A program made the translations under genes and the position numbers. The notes below the pieces were generated by a model. It did no database searches. It was given only the letters and a program-made list of their open reading frames with translations, and was not told where the DNA came from. Of a DNA stretch of 64,000 nt, positions 1 to 8,420 are shown one piece after another. Each line of letters opens with the position of its first letter. The stretch's first letter is position 1. This DNA comes from Candidatus Poribacteria bacterium (GTDB lineage Bacteria > Poribacteria > WGA-4E > WGA-3G). The stretch covers positions 36,131-100,130 of the forward strand of contig JAJEET010000020.1 of the NCBI GenBank assembly GCA_022820835.1, read 5' to 3'.

Positions 1-1
1 C

Positions 2-592
2 TTACAAGCGGATGAAGACGTATCGTTACTTTCAAACAGCACCATTTTTGGCGTGGCAACGGTACTGGTGTATGTCCCGATGGACTGGCTCTTCTCACGA
101 AAGATGCACCTCATCTTTTATCTGCGTCCATATTTTTTGGCAAATTTAACCACATCGATTGACATTATCTTGAATTGGGTGGTGTTCGCGACGTTGGCGG
201 CATACTTTTATCATAGGCTCGCGACGGTTTTCCAAACCCGTTTGACTGATGCGACTGAGAACCCGAGGCTCGGTTTTATCGGATCTGCGGCAATGGCAGC
301 AGGTTTTACCGGTGTCGGTGCCGCGATTGGAAGTGTCGTGATTTACGCACTTGGCGCATCACGTCTGTGGATCTGGAATGCCGCACAAGTGGATCATATC
401 CCTCAAATTGCGTCTGTCCCGGTTTTTGTGCCGCTCGCCTTTCTAATCACATTTCTGTTATGTCCGTACTTGTTCGGCGGAATCGGCAGTTTTCTCAGGG
501 AGCAGCACACCGGTGTGGCGGGGATACGCTGCGGTATTTTTATCGGGGCACTTCAGTTTCTCGGTTTTCTAATGTTTTATATTTGGAAATGA
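2..592 (+). CDS. Integral membrane protein, 5' end outside window
   Basis: The frame is open from base 2, so the gene starts upstream of the window. A GTG at 53 is an internal codon, not a convincing start. The visible 196 residues hold about four hydrophobic segments: 'FGVATVLVYVPMDWLF', a Gly/Ala-rich pair in the middle ('GFIGSAAMAAGFTGVGAAIG'), a Pro/Val/Phe-rich helix, and the C-terminal 'GIFIGALQFLGFLMFYIW'. I recognise no catalytic motif or family. It ends 60 bases before hslV, on the same strand. Function unknown; probably a cytoplasmic-membrane protein. Confidence 0.7.
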   Translation, partial: LQADEDVSLLSNSTIFGVATVLVYVPMDWLFSRKMHLIFYLRPYFLANLTTSIDIILNWVVFATLAAYFYHRLATVFQTRLTDATENPRLGFIGSAAMAAGFTGVGAAIGSVVIYALGASRLWIWNAAQVDHIPQIASVPVFVPLAFLITFLLCPYLFGGIGSFLREQHTGVAGIRCGIFIGALQFLGFLMFYIWK

Positions 593-652
593 AGTGCCAA
601 TTCACATAAGAAAAAGACAACTTTATTTTTTATCATACAAGAGGAAATCTAA

Positions 653-1231
653 TTGCAGCAAAGAAAAATCGGAGACATGCGAATTCGTTCAACAACGATT
701 TTAGCCGTACGACGTGACGGTCAAGTCGCTATTGGTGGCGACGGTCAAGTCACTTTAGGCGATACGGCGATCAAACACGGGGCACGGAAAATTCGTAGAA
801 TCCATAACGACAAGGTGCTGATCGGCTTCGCAGGTTCCGCATCGGATGCGATCACACTTTATGAAAATTTAGAGAAAAAGTTAGAGCAATATCGCGGAAA
901 TCTACAGAAATCGGCGGTAGAGCTCGCGCGGGAGTGGCGAAGTGATAGAGTCCTTCGGCAAGTAGATGCACTGATGATTGCTGCGGATGTCGACGATAGT
1001 TACCTTATTTCGGGGAGCGGCGATGTCATCGCACCCGACGACGATGTCATCGCCATCGGTTCCGGTTCATCTATTGCCCTCGCAGCCGCGAAAGCCATGC
1101 TCAAATACTCAGATTTAACATCAAGCGAAATTGTTTCTGAAGCACTCCAACTCACAAGTGAAATTTGTATCTATACCAACGCGCGAATCGAAATTGACAC
1201 AATAAAGGAGGAGTTAACAGTTAACAGTTAA
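653..1231 (+). CDS. hslV: ATP-dependent protease subunit HslV (ClpQ)
   Basis: Proteolytic chamber subunit of the HslVU (ClpQY) protease, a threonine protease of the proteasome fold in the cytoplasm. The catalytic N-terminus is visible as 'STTILAVRRDGQVAIGGDGQ', where Thr is exposed after removal of a short leader. The conserved 'GFAGSASDAITLYE' and the C-terminal 'SEICIYTNARIEI' also fit HslV, and the length is normal. TTG 653 has GAGG eight bases upstream. ATG 677 is an alternative that gives a leader of only a few residues before TTI. The last codons lie inside a heptamer repeat (TTAACAG units), so the C-terminal 'TVNS' is repeat-encoded. hslU follows after an 88-base spacer. Confidence 0.95.
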   Translation: MQQRKIGDMRIRSTTILAVRRDGQVAIGGDGQVTLGDTAIKHGARKIRRIHNDKVLIGFAGSASDAITLYENLEKKLEQYRGNLQKSAVELAREWRSDRVLRQVDALMIAADVDDSYLISGSGDVIAPDDDVIAIGSGSSIALAAAKAMLKYSDLTSSEIVSEALQLTSEICIYTNARIEIDTIKEELTVNS

Positions 1232-1322
1232 CAGTTAACAGTTACAAGTGGGATCGGTTTCGCCAAACACCTTTCGGTAACCCAACACCTCTTAACTGCA
1301 AACTGACGGCTGACGACTGATG
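1203..1322 (+). repeat. Inverted heptamer-repeat element between hslV and hslU
   Basis: The left arm is four or more tandem copies of TTAACAG. The right arm is the degenerate complementary series 'aactgacggctgacgactga'. The element supplies the last codons and stop of hslV and ends on the ATG of hslU. Related elements lie at 39336-39440, 52013-52131 and 60248-60372. Confidence 0.75.
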
Positions 1323-2822
1323 ACTAATGAAACCTTGGAGAAATCTAATGCAATACACGAAAAAAGCACTTTAGCAGAGGCACTCACGCCACGGCAAATT
1401 GTTCAGGAATTGGATAAGTATATCATCGGGCAGTTTGAGGCAAAACGGTGTGTCGCTATTGCCCTACGCAACCGCGCACGACGACAGATGTTAGGTGAAG
1501 ATATGCAAGACGAAGTTTCACCTAAAAACATTATCATGATCGGTTCAACAGGGGTCGGTAAAACCGAGATCGCACGTAGACTCGCACGCCTCGTTGACGC
1601 ACCGTTTATCAAGGTAGAAGCGTCGAAGTATACAGAGATCGGGTACGTCGGACGCGACGTTGAATCCATGATTCGTGATCTCACTGAAATTGCCATTGGT
1701 CGCGTTAAAGCCGAACAGGCAGAGGCAGTCGAAGAAAAGGCGCGCGAATTCACCGAAGAACGGCTCCTTGATTGTATCTTCCCGATGCCGCGGTCGCTAC
1801 AGCAACGACCGCCTTTGGAAAAAGAGGCAATCGACGAATCTGAGGAGGAAGATGAAAGCACAGCCCTTCAACTGCCTTTCGATCTCGGAATCGACGCTGA
1901 AGCCGAAGCCGAAGAAGACCGTGAAAGAGAACGAGAACGCTATCTCAAAACACGCGAGAAATTTAGAGAATGGCTACGAGAAGGTAGACTCGAAGATAAA
2001 CCTGTCGAAATCAACGTCAAGCATCAGAGTGTCCCCTTTGTCGAAATCTTCTCTCCGAGCGGGATTGAGGAGATGGATATCAATTTCAAGGATATGTTTA
2101 GTAACATCCTCCCGAACCAGACAAAAAAACGACGCGTGCCGGTCTCCGAGGCACGGACGCTCCTGATGCAAGAAGAATCTGAAAAACTCATTGATATGGA
2201 TGCCGTCGTCAGCGATGCCATCCGACGCGTTGAAGATTCCGGTATCGTCTTTTTGGATGAAATTGATAAGATCGCAGGTAGAGAATCGCGCCACGGACCC
2301 GATATCTCGCGCGAAGGCGTACAACGTGACATCCTACCAATCATTGAAGGGAGCACAGTGACTTCAAAGTACGGTGCCGTGCGTACACATCACATCCTCT
2401 TCGTTGCTGCTGGTGCTTTCCATGTGTCAAGTCCTTCCGACCTTATCCCAGAATTACAGGGACGGTTCCCAATACGCGTGGAACTGAAAAGTCTGAATAA
2501 GGATGATTTTAAGTCTATCTTGACAGAACCTAAAAATGCGTTGGTGAAACAGTACACCGAACTGCTCAAGACTGAAGGAATAGAGGCGACGATTACCGAT
2601 GACGCAATAGACGAAATTGCCGCACTCGCTTTCCAAGTGAATGAATCGGTCGAGGACATCGGCGCACGCCGGCTACACACGATCATGGAAAAACTTTTTG
2701 AGAACCTCTTCTTTGACGCACCTGACCTCGAAAATAGCGAGGTCACAATTGACGCAGACTATGTCCAATCGGAATTGGCTGAAATCGTCAAAGACCAAGA
2801 TTTAAGCAGATATATCCTTTAA
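1320..2822 (+). CDS. hslU: ATP-dependent protease ATPase subunit HslU
   Basis: AAA+ unfoldase that recognises, unfolds and feeds substrates into HslV. The N-terminal '[17 protein letters not shown]' is the family signature. Walker A is 'GSTGVGKTE' (about residues 75-83) and Walker B is 'IVFLDEID' (Asp about 313). The sensor/box VII region '[12 protein letters not shown]' and the C-terminal '[15 protein letters not shown]' are present. At 500 residues it is longer than the usual ~440-460. The extra length sits in the acidic, charged I-domain (about residues 130-230). The ATG overlaps the end of the upstream repeat and has no clear Shine-Dalgarno, so coupling to hslV or weak initiation is possible. 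Confidence 0.96.
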   Translation: MTNETLEKSNAIHEKSTLAEALTPRQIVQELDKYIIGQFEAKRCVAIALRNRARRQMLGEDMQDEVSPKNIIMIGSTGVGKTEIARRLARLVDAPFIKVEASKYTEIGYVGRDVESMIRDLTEIAIGRVKAEQAEAVEEKAREFTEERLLDCIFPMPRSLQQRPPLEKEAIDESEEEDESTALQLPFDLGIDAEAEAEEDRERERERYLKTREKFREWLREGRLEDKPVEINVKHQSVPFVEIFSPSGIEEMDINFKDMFSNILPNQTKKRRVPVSEARTLLMQEESEKLIDMDAVVSDAIRRVEDSGIVFLDEIDKIAGRESRHGPDISREGVQRDILPIIEGSTVTSKYGAVRTHHILFVAAGAFHVSSPSDLIPELQGRFPIRVELKSLNKDDFKSILTEPKNALVKQYTELLKTEGIEATITDDAIDEIAALAFQVNESVEDIGARRLHTIMEKLFENLFFDAPDLENSEVTIDADYVQSELAEIVKDQDLSRYIL

Positions 2823-3323
2823 GTTGACTGTCGCGGTGGTGTTTCCGTGAATACTCACCATAGGTGTCAATTTTAGCAATAACAACCGTCTCAAACCCAG
2901 GTCCGGTAGGTTCGGTTTGTAACCGAACCGGAACTTAGACACAAACTTTTCAGACATCAAAAACCTCTTGAGTTCCGTAGGAACGCTATGTTTATAGAAA
3001 AACGCCTCCACCGGTTCTTGAACCCCGTAGGGGTGGCATATCTATAAATAACGCCTACAAAATGCTACGAAAAATCACTAAATTGACACCTATGGTGTTC
3101 CCGTGAATACTCACCATAGGTGTCAATTTTAGAAACAACAACCCTCTCAAACCCAGGTCCGGTAGGTTCGGTTTGTAACCGAGCCGGATTTACGCGGAAA
3201 CCTTGAAAATTTCAAAACCTCTTCAGTCCGGTCCGGTTTATTTGCTTGGGTATTTCTGCGGATTTCTTCAATATATTTATCAGGAATCCGCTTGCCGGAA
3301 AGGCAAGCGGAACGGAACTCGCC
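2823..3323. repeat. Spacer holding a MITE-like element and a second truncated copy
   Basis: The full element runs about 2858-3095. Its ends are inverted: CCATAGGTGTCAATTTTAG on the left and CTAAATTGACACCTATGG on the right. Inside are the modules 'ggtaggttcggtttgtaacc' and 'ccccgtaggggtggcat', which recur near 4.8, 44.3 and 45.1 kb. A second left end starts at 3115. The junction forms a perfect 11-bp inverted repeat, CACCTATGGTG/CACCATAGGTG, at 3087-3122. A ten-base-arm hairpin (ccgcttgcc/ggcaagcgg) sits near 3290-3310. I see no credible gene here. Confidence 0.7.
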
Positions 3324-4511
3324 GTGCAAAAATTCCAACGCTCTATCCTTCTCCTCTTTTTTTATCTCTCCTTTCTACCGAGCCCCTTCGCACAAGATAC
3401 GACACTCTGGCGTTTGCCAGAAGGCAGTCAAGCACCCTTCGGAAGAATCGAGATAAACGCCGTGGTCTTCTCGGATGACGGCACACGACTCGCTGTCGCA
3501 ACCGCAAACGGTATCGCAGTGTCCGATACCTATACCGGCAAAGAACTGGCGATGCTTCCGGCATCAACAGATGCCGTAACCACGATAGCGTTCTCTCCCG
3601 ATAACCAGACACTTGCCAGTGCAGGGGCGGATGCTACCGTCCACCTCTGGAACATATATACGGGTGAGCACACAACCGACCGCATAGGGCAAACCTATCC
3701 GATTGTATCATTGGCATTCTCACCTGATGGCAAGACCCTCGCCGGCGGAAGTTTCAGAGAAATCTGTCTCTGGGACTTAAGAACCGAACAGCCAGTCCGT
3801 ACGGCTGTCCTTCACGGACACTCGGATATGATTACCGCGTTGGCGTTCTCACCAGATAGCAAAATACTTGCCAGCACAAGCTTTTACGGCACTGTTCTAT
3901 TGTGGGACGTGGAGACTGGTCAACGCCGACACACGCTCGCTGCACATACAGATTCAATTGTAGCACTCGCATTCTCGCCTGACGGTCAGACCTTGGCAAG
4001 CGGCGGATATTGGAGCGTGGATGCGGAGAGCACAATCCGTATATGGGATATACCGACTGGTGAACTCCTAAAGACCTTTGAAGCGCATACCGATCCGGTC
4101 TTTGCTTTGGCATTTTCTCCAGCGTCGGACAGTATCTATGGAAACACACTCGTCAGCGCAGGGTGGGATAACGCAATTCGTCTCTGGAACCCGCAAACAG
4201 CGGAATTAAAAGGAACTTTTGAAAGCGATACCGCTCCGATTCTTGCCGTGGCATTCTTACAGGGATCCCCATCTGTTGCTGTGGAGAGCCACGGCAGCAC
4301 CCTCGCAAGTGCAAGCCTTGATGGTACAATCCAATTCTGGTCCCTAACGTCCGTGCTGAGACCGTGGGATGTCAACAATGATGGCGTTGTAAACGTTTTA
4401 GATTTAACCTTTGTTGCCGCACGTTTCGGACAAGCAACACCAGACCTTAACGGTGACGGCATCGTCAACATTTTGGATCTCGTACGCATCGCACAGCACA
4501 TGGAAAAATAG
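3324..4511 (+). CDS. Secreted seven-bladed WD40 protein with C-terminal dockerin domain
   Basis: Extracytoplasmic beta-propeller fused to a type I dockerin-like module. GTG 3324 opens a signal peptide ('ILLLFFYLSFLPSPFAQ'). The longer TTG start at 3246 would begin inside the spacer repeat. Seven WD40 blades follow, each with 'AFSPDGxTLASxG' and 'xxxLWD' strands, so one propeller closes. The last ~50 residues carry two calcium-binding loops, 'DVNNDGVVNVLDL' and 'DLNGDGIVNILDL', the paired-EF-hand pattern of dockerins. No cohesin partner is visible in the window. It is flanked by repeats on both sides and stands alone. Likely a surface or secreted interaction protein; partner unknown. Confidence 0.85.
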   Translation: MQKFQRSILLLFFYLSFLPSPFAQDTTLWRLPEGSQAPFGRIEINAVVFSDDGTRLAVATANGIAVSDTYTGKELAMLPASTDAVTTIAFSPDNQTLASAGADATVHLWNIYTGEHTTDRIGQTYPIVSLAFSPDGKTLAGGSFREICLWDLRTEQPVRTAVLHGHSDMITALAFSPDSKILASTSFYGTVLLWDVETGQRRHTLAAHTDSIVALAFSPDGQTLASGGYWSVDAESTIRIWDIPTGELLKTFEAHTDPVFALAFSPASDSIYGNTLVSAGWDNAIRLWNPQTAELKGTFESDTAPILAVAFLQGSPSVAVESHGSTLASASLDGTIQFWSLTSVLRPWDVNNDGVVNVLDLTFVAARFGQATPDLNGDGIVNILDLVRIAQHMEK

Positions 4512-4563
4512 AAACGGAAGCGATCAAGGCACTGTCCTATGTTATAGTAACCCAAGTTGCTAC

Positions 4564-4718
4564 TAACGTGAACTTGAAAATAAATCTGTAGGTTGGGTTG
4601 AGCGGTAAATACACACTAAAAACCGTATACTTTGGACAAATATGCCGCTTTTCAAGGCACTTTCTGCATAGATAGCGGTAGCGAAACCCAACATCCCACT
4701 TTTATCAAACTCACGTTA
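4564..4718. repeat. 155-bp MITE-like repeat, copy 1 of 2
   Basis: Nearly identical to 37685-37838. The ends are imperfect inverted repeats: 'taacgtgaacttgaaaataa' on the left and, read in reverse complement, 'taacgtgagtttgataaaag' on the right. Both ends carry TA, which would fit a TA target duplication. It encodes nothing and abuts another repeat fragment. Confidence 0.75.
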
Positions 4719-4880
4719 GACACAAACTTTTCACACATCAAAAACCTCTTGAGTTCCGTAGGAACGCTATGTTTATAGAAAAACGCCTCCACCGGTTCTT
4801 GAACCCCGTAGGGGCGGCATGCCTATAATTAACGCCTACAAAATGCTACGAAAGATCACTCAATTGACACCTATGGGGCG
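4715..4880. repeat. Truncated copy of the CCATAGGTGTCAATTT repeat family
   Basis: About 160 bases closely match 2936-3095, including 'ttgaaccccgtaggggcggc' and the right end 'attgacacctatgg'. The left end is missing because the 155-bp repeat ends exactly there. The start of a 77-codon open frame at 4819 lies inside this repeat, so I do not call it as a gene. Confidence 0.7.
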
Positions 4881-5061
4881 CGGTCCCCTCGTCCGTTGGA
4901 AAAAGTGTGTCCGTATTTTCAAACTCTGTTATAAAGGATGGGGTGTAAAGTTTTTGATACGCAACTTTGGAAATGTCAATTCAAAGGATAGGGACTTTTG
5001 GCTAAAAATATGCAGAAAATTTGCTAATATCCTAAAAAATACATTTTTTTGAAATTTTAAT

Positions 5062-5090
5062 TTGACAAAACCTTTTTCAGTGGGTATAAT
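5062..5090 (+). promoter_or_regulatory. Perfect sigma-70-type promoter TTGACA-N17-TATAAT
   Basis: TTGACA at 5062-5067, a 17-base spacer, TATAAT at 5085-5090. The first gene downstream on this strand starts at 5634. The transcript would therefore have an untranslated leader of about 540 bases, or a separate small RNA is made. 5100-5405 has no convincing gene on either strand. Confidence 0.75.
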
Positions 5091-5408
5091 TAATTTCGTA
5101 AGTTATTAACGGACGGTTTGGTTTTAGGCTCCGATATTGGTTTGGTTGACATAAGTTAACTTTTTGACACAATATCACGAGCAAAGTGTGCTTCTACAGA
5201 GGAATATCTACACACATATAAAGCGAATTTGTAAAACTGAATATCCCTGTAGGTTATTGAGCGCGACCATTTACACATTTTGATTGCGAATATTGCTAAC
5301 TTTTGTAAGATGTGTTCCCTCGCGTTCGTTACGACTTTTGTTTGACGATAATACCCACACGTACGCCCCTTAGGCACGTCTCTTATTGTTGTCAAACTAT
5401 TTTTTTCA

Positions 5409-5549
5409 TGGCAGCCTCTATTGTTTCTTGAGGTGCGCCGAGGGTGCTGGAATCACCTATTGGCGCGGCACTGCCATAAGCTGACTATGACAGCGCTAAC
5501 CTAATTGTAGCGTAAAATCAATGATTTTTTGTGACTTTTAGGTTAGCAC
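5409..5549. repeat. ~140-bp repeat, copy 1 (also at 8281-8420)
   Basis: Begins 'atggcagcctctattgtttc' and differs from the second copy at only a few positions in the first ~115 bases. It can fold: ATGGCAG pairs with CTGCCAT, and an inner GTGCGCCGAG arm pairs with TCGGCGCGGCAC. It sits in the long leader upstream of the gene at 5634. It could be a mobile element or a structured RNA; the sequence does not decide. Confidence 0.65.
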
Positions 5550-5633
5550 CTCAACAATGGAAGATTGCCGTCTCTCCAACCCTTTATCTTTTCCGGCATT
5601 TTTCCATCAACTTTATGAGAGAGAGGAGATAGT

Positions 5634-6407
5634 ATGTTACGTGATTTACTATCCAGTCGATGGTTCCAAGGTGGTCTTGTTTTTTTTCTGCTGGTTGTTG
5701 GCGGTAGCCTGTTGTATAGTTGGCACGTCCTCCGCACCACAGAAAGCGATATGGAACGACATGACCGATTTACGCTGGGACCCGAAAAACAGAACGAGAC
5801 ACACCCCGCAGAAACGGTGAACGACCCGACACAGAACGAGGCACCCGGTCTTGTGAACACGCCCGGTGAAAACACGGACACACAGATGCCCGATACAACA
5901 GAGGCGTTACCCAACGAGACCGAGAACCTTGACATCGCGGATGCGTTCTTACCCGACGATATGGGTTCAGAAGAGGTGCCAGTCTCACCATTTGGATTTG
6001 GTCCCTATCCTGAAGTACCAGCCGATTATCCATTTACGCCTTTCTGGCTAAGGTATCAGAAAGATCCTGAAAGATATGATGCGAAATATGATACCGAATT
6101 TTTAAAAAGCAAAGAACTACTGAGTCGAATTATGGTAAAAGCTTGGACAGAGGGTGTCCGTGGTTTTACTGGAGGAAGTGGAAGTTTAACCACTGGAAAA
6201 TACTATCTTCATTTTCCGAATGCCATCTATGTTGAATATGGTGAGCCCTACGAGAATGAGGATGGCACCCTCACAACGCCTATTTCAAGCTATACAGGCG
6301 GCAACGTCCATCTCACACCCGAACAGATGCTAAAAGGAGAAGTCCCTTCTGGCGTTCGTGTGATAGAAGGGGATGGTTATGACCCGTATGAGTACTTAGA
6401 CTTATGA
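5634..6407 (+). CDS. Membrane-anchored hypothetical protein
   Basis: Starts at ATG with a strong ribosome site (GAGAGGAGA) upstream. Residues ~13-32 form one transmembrane helix ('GGLVFFLLVVGGSLLYSW'). A long, low-complexity Thr/Glu/Asn/Pro linker follows to about residue 115. A compact C-terminal domain then begins at 'PFGFGPYPEVPADYPFTPFW'. It has motifs such as 'YLHFPNAIYVEY' and 'LTPEQMLKGEVPSGVRVIEG'. I do not recognise the family. A short secreted protein follows 26 bases later, likely in the same transcript. Confidence 0.75.
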   Translation: MLRDLLSSRWFQGGLVFFLLVVGGSLLYSWHVLRTTESDMERHDRFTLGPEKQNETHPAETVNDPTQNEAPGLVNTPGENTDTQMPDTTEALPNETENLDIADAFLPDDMGSEEVPVSPFGFGPYPEVPADYPFTPFWLRYQKDPERYDAKYDTEFLKSKELLSRIMVKAWTEGVRGFTGGSGSLTTGKYYLHFPNAIYVEYGEPYENEDGTLTTPISSYTGGNVHLTPEQMLKGEVPSGVRVIEGDGYDPYEYLDL

Positions 6408-6433
6408 TAAACTCACAAAAAGGAGTTTTTTAG

Positions 6434-6925
6434 ATGTTAAACGTAATTTATACACCGAAAAGGATTTTGATATCGTTATTTTTTATCATAGCGGTAGCCG
6501 CTACTGTCTTCACCATTTCTTATGTGAATGCTAATCAAGGAGGCGGATATGCAGAAGACATTAATGCGGATGGGTCTGGATGGTGCGTCCGCTGGCTTTA
6601 CAACGAGGAAAATACCGCCTCAGCAACGACTGCGCTTTCCAAGTGGACCGTATGGAATGGAACGCGTGTCAGTGCAACCGCAGGCGTTTCCGCTTCTACG
6701 GTTGATTCAACTGGCAACATGAATGAAGGGGCTTATTTTATGACGATAGAACCCCATATGCAAGATAATGGACCTTATGAGGGAAACCTCAGCAAGGGTA
6801 TTAATCGAGCGATGACGGCCTGGTTCCTGAGTCCCCGTGAAGTTAGCGGTTCGTCTTTTGCTAGCGTTAATCCAGACCGTGATAGCGACGCAGCCCCAGG
6901 ACTGTTAAGGTTTCCTGGTTTTTAA
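6434..6925 (+). CDS. Secreted hypothetical protein
   Basis: ATG preceded by AAAGGAG. Residues ~10-33 ('ILISLFFIIAVAATVFTISY') form a signal peptide or membrane anchor ending near 'VNANQ'. The mature part (~130 residues) is rich in Ser, Thr, Gly and Asn, with paired Trp motifs ('GSGWCVRWLYNEEN'). No family recognised. Gene order suggests co-expression with the membrane-anchored protein just upstream. Confidence 0.6.
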   Translation: MLNVIYTPKRILISLFFIIAVAATVFTISYVNANQGGGYAEDINADGSGWCVRWLYNEENTASATTALSKWTVWNGTRVSATAGVSASTVDSTGNMNEGAYFMTIEPHMQDNGPYEGNLSKGINRAMTAWFLSPREVSGSSFASVNPDRDSDAAPGLLRFPGF

Positions 6926-7220
6926 CGTTGTGAGAGTTGTCAACAAGGGATAGCACAACGGTTACGCTCAAATCCCCTCTTTTACATGCAGTGGCACCTC
7001 GCGGGGTGCCACTGCATAGGCGAGAAGCAAGCGAAAGAAGACAAGCCCTGCTGCTCATAAGGCACGGCATGTGGGACCAACATAAGCCATCCATACACGC
7101 TGTGCCTTTCCTGTGCTATCTACTCACTGAATCCATTAGAAAACTGATGAACGTCGAAGGACAATTCTCCCCACAGATGACAGAATACCCCTTGATACCC
7201 GATAAAACAGGAGAGAACTC
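6926..7220. other. Intergenic spacer with a perfect 13-bp-arm hairpin
   Basis: 6986-6998 (atgcagtggcacc) and 7005-7017 (ggtgccactgcat) are perfect inverted repeats around a 6-base loop. No T-run follows, so this is not a classical intrinsic terminator. It may be a terminator of another kind, a processing site or a repeat relic. An open frame across it (6937-7296) has no family signal and runs out of frame into the next gene. Confidence 0.6.
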
Positions 7221-8150
7221 ATGCGGTTGCGATGTCTCACCTTATGTTGTTTGTTCTTATTGTTGCCCACACTCACGCACGCAAAAATCGTTTTAAAGTC
7301 TGGCTCACATCTTTATGTAATGGACGATGACGGGCGTAACGTCAAAATGTTAGTCGAAAGGGTAGACAAGAGGATGGTCTGGTGGCCCTTTTGGTCTCCG
7401 GACGGCAAGCAGATCGCTTTTTTGCGAGATCGACCGATTGTGCCAAAGCAAACGCCTACGAGTGCTATATTTATTATCAATAGCGATGGCACAGGTGAAT
7501 ATCGGGTTACCGAAGGAGATGATGACGAACATATAGCGTCGTGGTCGCCGGATGGGAAACACCTCGTATTCACAAGTGACCGGCTTGCCAAACCGGGAAC
7601 GGCTCAAAATGATGCCTGGCGGATAGATATCGAAACAAAAGCGTTACGGCGACTGACGCGCACCGTATCATTGACAACAGAAGTGGCTTGGTCCCCTGAT
7701 GGTAAATATATTGCGTATCGAGACACGACCGAAGGGCGTGCCACAATCCATCTGATGCGTGCCGATGGTAGCGGACAACGTGAACTTGTCAAGAGTGACG
7801 GGTTACATTGGCGTGATGGTCCGCGCTGGTCTGTTGATAGCCAATCTGTTCTGTATAATGAATTTAGTTTTGGTATTGAGACAGTTGTCATTCATAATAT
7901 AAACACCGACCATCGGCGGGTTGTAGATACACCTGGCAACTGGAGCATCCACAGTGCGTGTTTTATGGGTCGTAAAAATCTATTGATTTCCGCGAAGCCT
8001 CCGGGTGCTGAGAAGTATGACCTCTACCGGTATCATCTTGTTACGAGTGAGATCGTCAACCTGACGAACACGCCTGCTATAAATGATTACGGACCGGATT
8101 GGATAGACGATGCTGTGTTATCGGTCGCACCACAGGGCAAAAAAAAGTGA
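7221..8150 (+). CDS. Secreted TolB-like PD40 beta-propeller protein
   Basis: Signal peptide 'LTLCCLFLLLPTLTHA' at the N-terminus. The mature protein is a run of PD40/TolB-type repeats with the strand 'WSPDGKxIAFxxxR': 'PFWSPDGKQIAFLRDR', 'SWSPDGKHLVFTSDR', 'AWSPDGKYIAYRD' and a variant 'RWSVDSQSVLYNEF'. About six repeats fit in 309 residues. TolB-type propellers work in the periplasm or on the surface as protein-binding scaffolds. No Tol-Pal genes lie nearby, so this is not TolB itself. Function unknown. Confidence 0.75.
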   Translation: MRLRCLTLCCLFLLLPTLTHAKIVLKSGSHLYVMDDDGRNVKMLVERVDKRMVWWPFWSPDGKQIAFLRDRPIVPKQTPTSAIFIINSDGTGEYRVTEGDDDEHIASWSPDGKHLVFTSDRLAKPGTAQNDAWRIDIETKALRRLTRTVSLTTEVAWSPDGKYIAYRDTTEGRATIHLMRADGSGQRELVKSDGLHWRDGPRWSVDSQSVLYNEFSFGIETVVIHNINTDHRRVVDTPGNWSIHSACFMGRKNLLISAKPPGAEKYDLYRYHLVTSEIVNLTNTPAINDYGPDWIDDAVLSVAPQGKKK

Positions 8151-8280
8151 CGTGGGGAGAAATCAAGGAGTAAAACCATAAGTTGTGAACATCAACCTTG
8201 TTAGGACTGACGCATTTTTTCCATAATAATTTACCTATTACACACTCCAGCAAAAACCCTGCAAAGGAGGCTGCGTAAGT

Positions 8281-8420
8281 ATGGCAGCCTCTATTGTTTC
8301 TTGAGGTGCGCCGAGGGTGCTGGAATCACCTATCGGCGCGGCACTGCCATAAGCTGACTACGACAGCACTAACCTAATTGTAACATAAAATCAATAATTT
8401 TTTATAACTTTTATTTTAGG
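8281..8420. repeat. ~140-bp repeat, copy 2 (also at 5409-5549)
   Basis: Near-identical to copy 1. Here the 5' flank adds a left arm: GAGGCTGC and GCAGCCTC flank 'gtaagtatg', giving a perfect 8-bp stem at the element edge. The 3' end runs into the stop of the convergent gene at 8416. Confidence 0.65.

Noticed and set aside
1203..1322. CRISPR-like array from tandem heptamers
   Set aside because: Units are 7 bases without spacers and form two complementary arms; there are no cas genes.
4819..5052. 77-codon plus-strand open frame
   Set aside because: Its start lies inside a repeat copy also present at 2936-3095, it has no ribosome site and no family signal.
5156..5395. 79-codon minus-strand open frame
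   Set aside because: TTG start, no recognisable motif, and the region looks like a leader or non-coding RNA locus downstream of the 5062 promoter.
5409..5549. Known riboswitch (cobalamin or cyclic-di-GMP type)
   Set aside because: Foldable, but none of the conserved boxes of those classes is present, and the second copy is at a gene 3' end.
6986..7017. Intrinsic terminator
   Set aside because: Strong stem but no downstream U-tract, so I list it only as a hairpin.
6937..7296. 119-codon plus-strand open frame
   Set aside because: Runs through a perfect hairpin and overlaps the signal peptide of the PD40 gene in another frame; composition unlike neighbouring genes.
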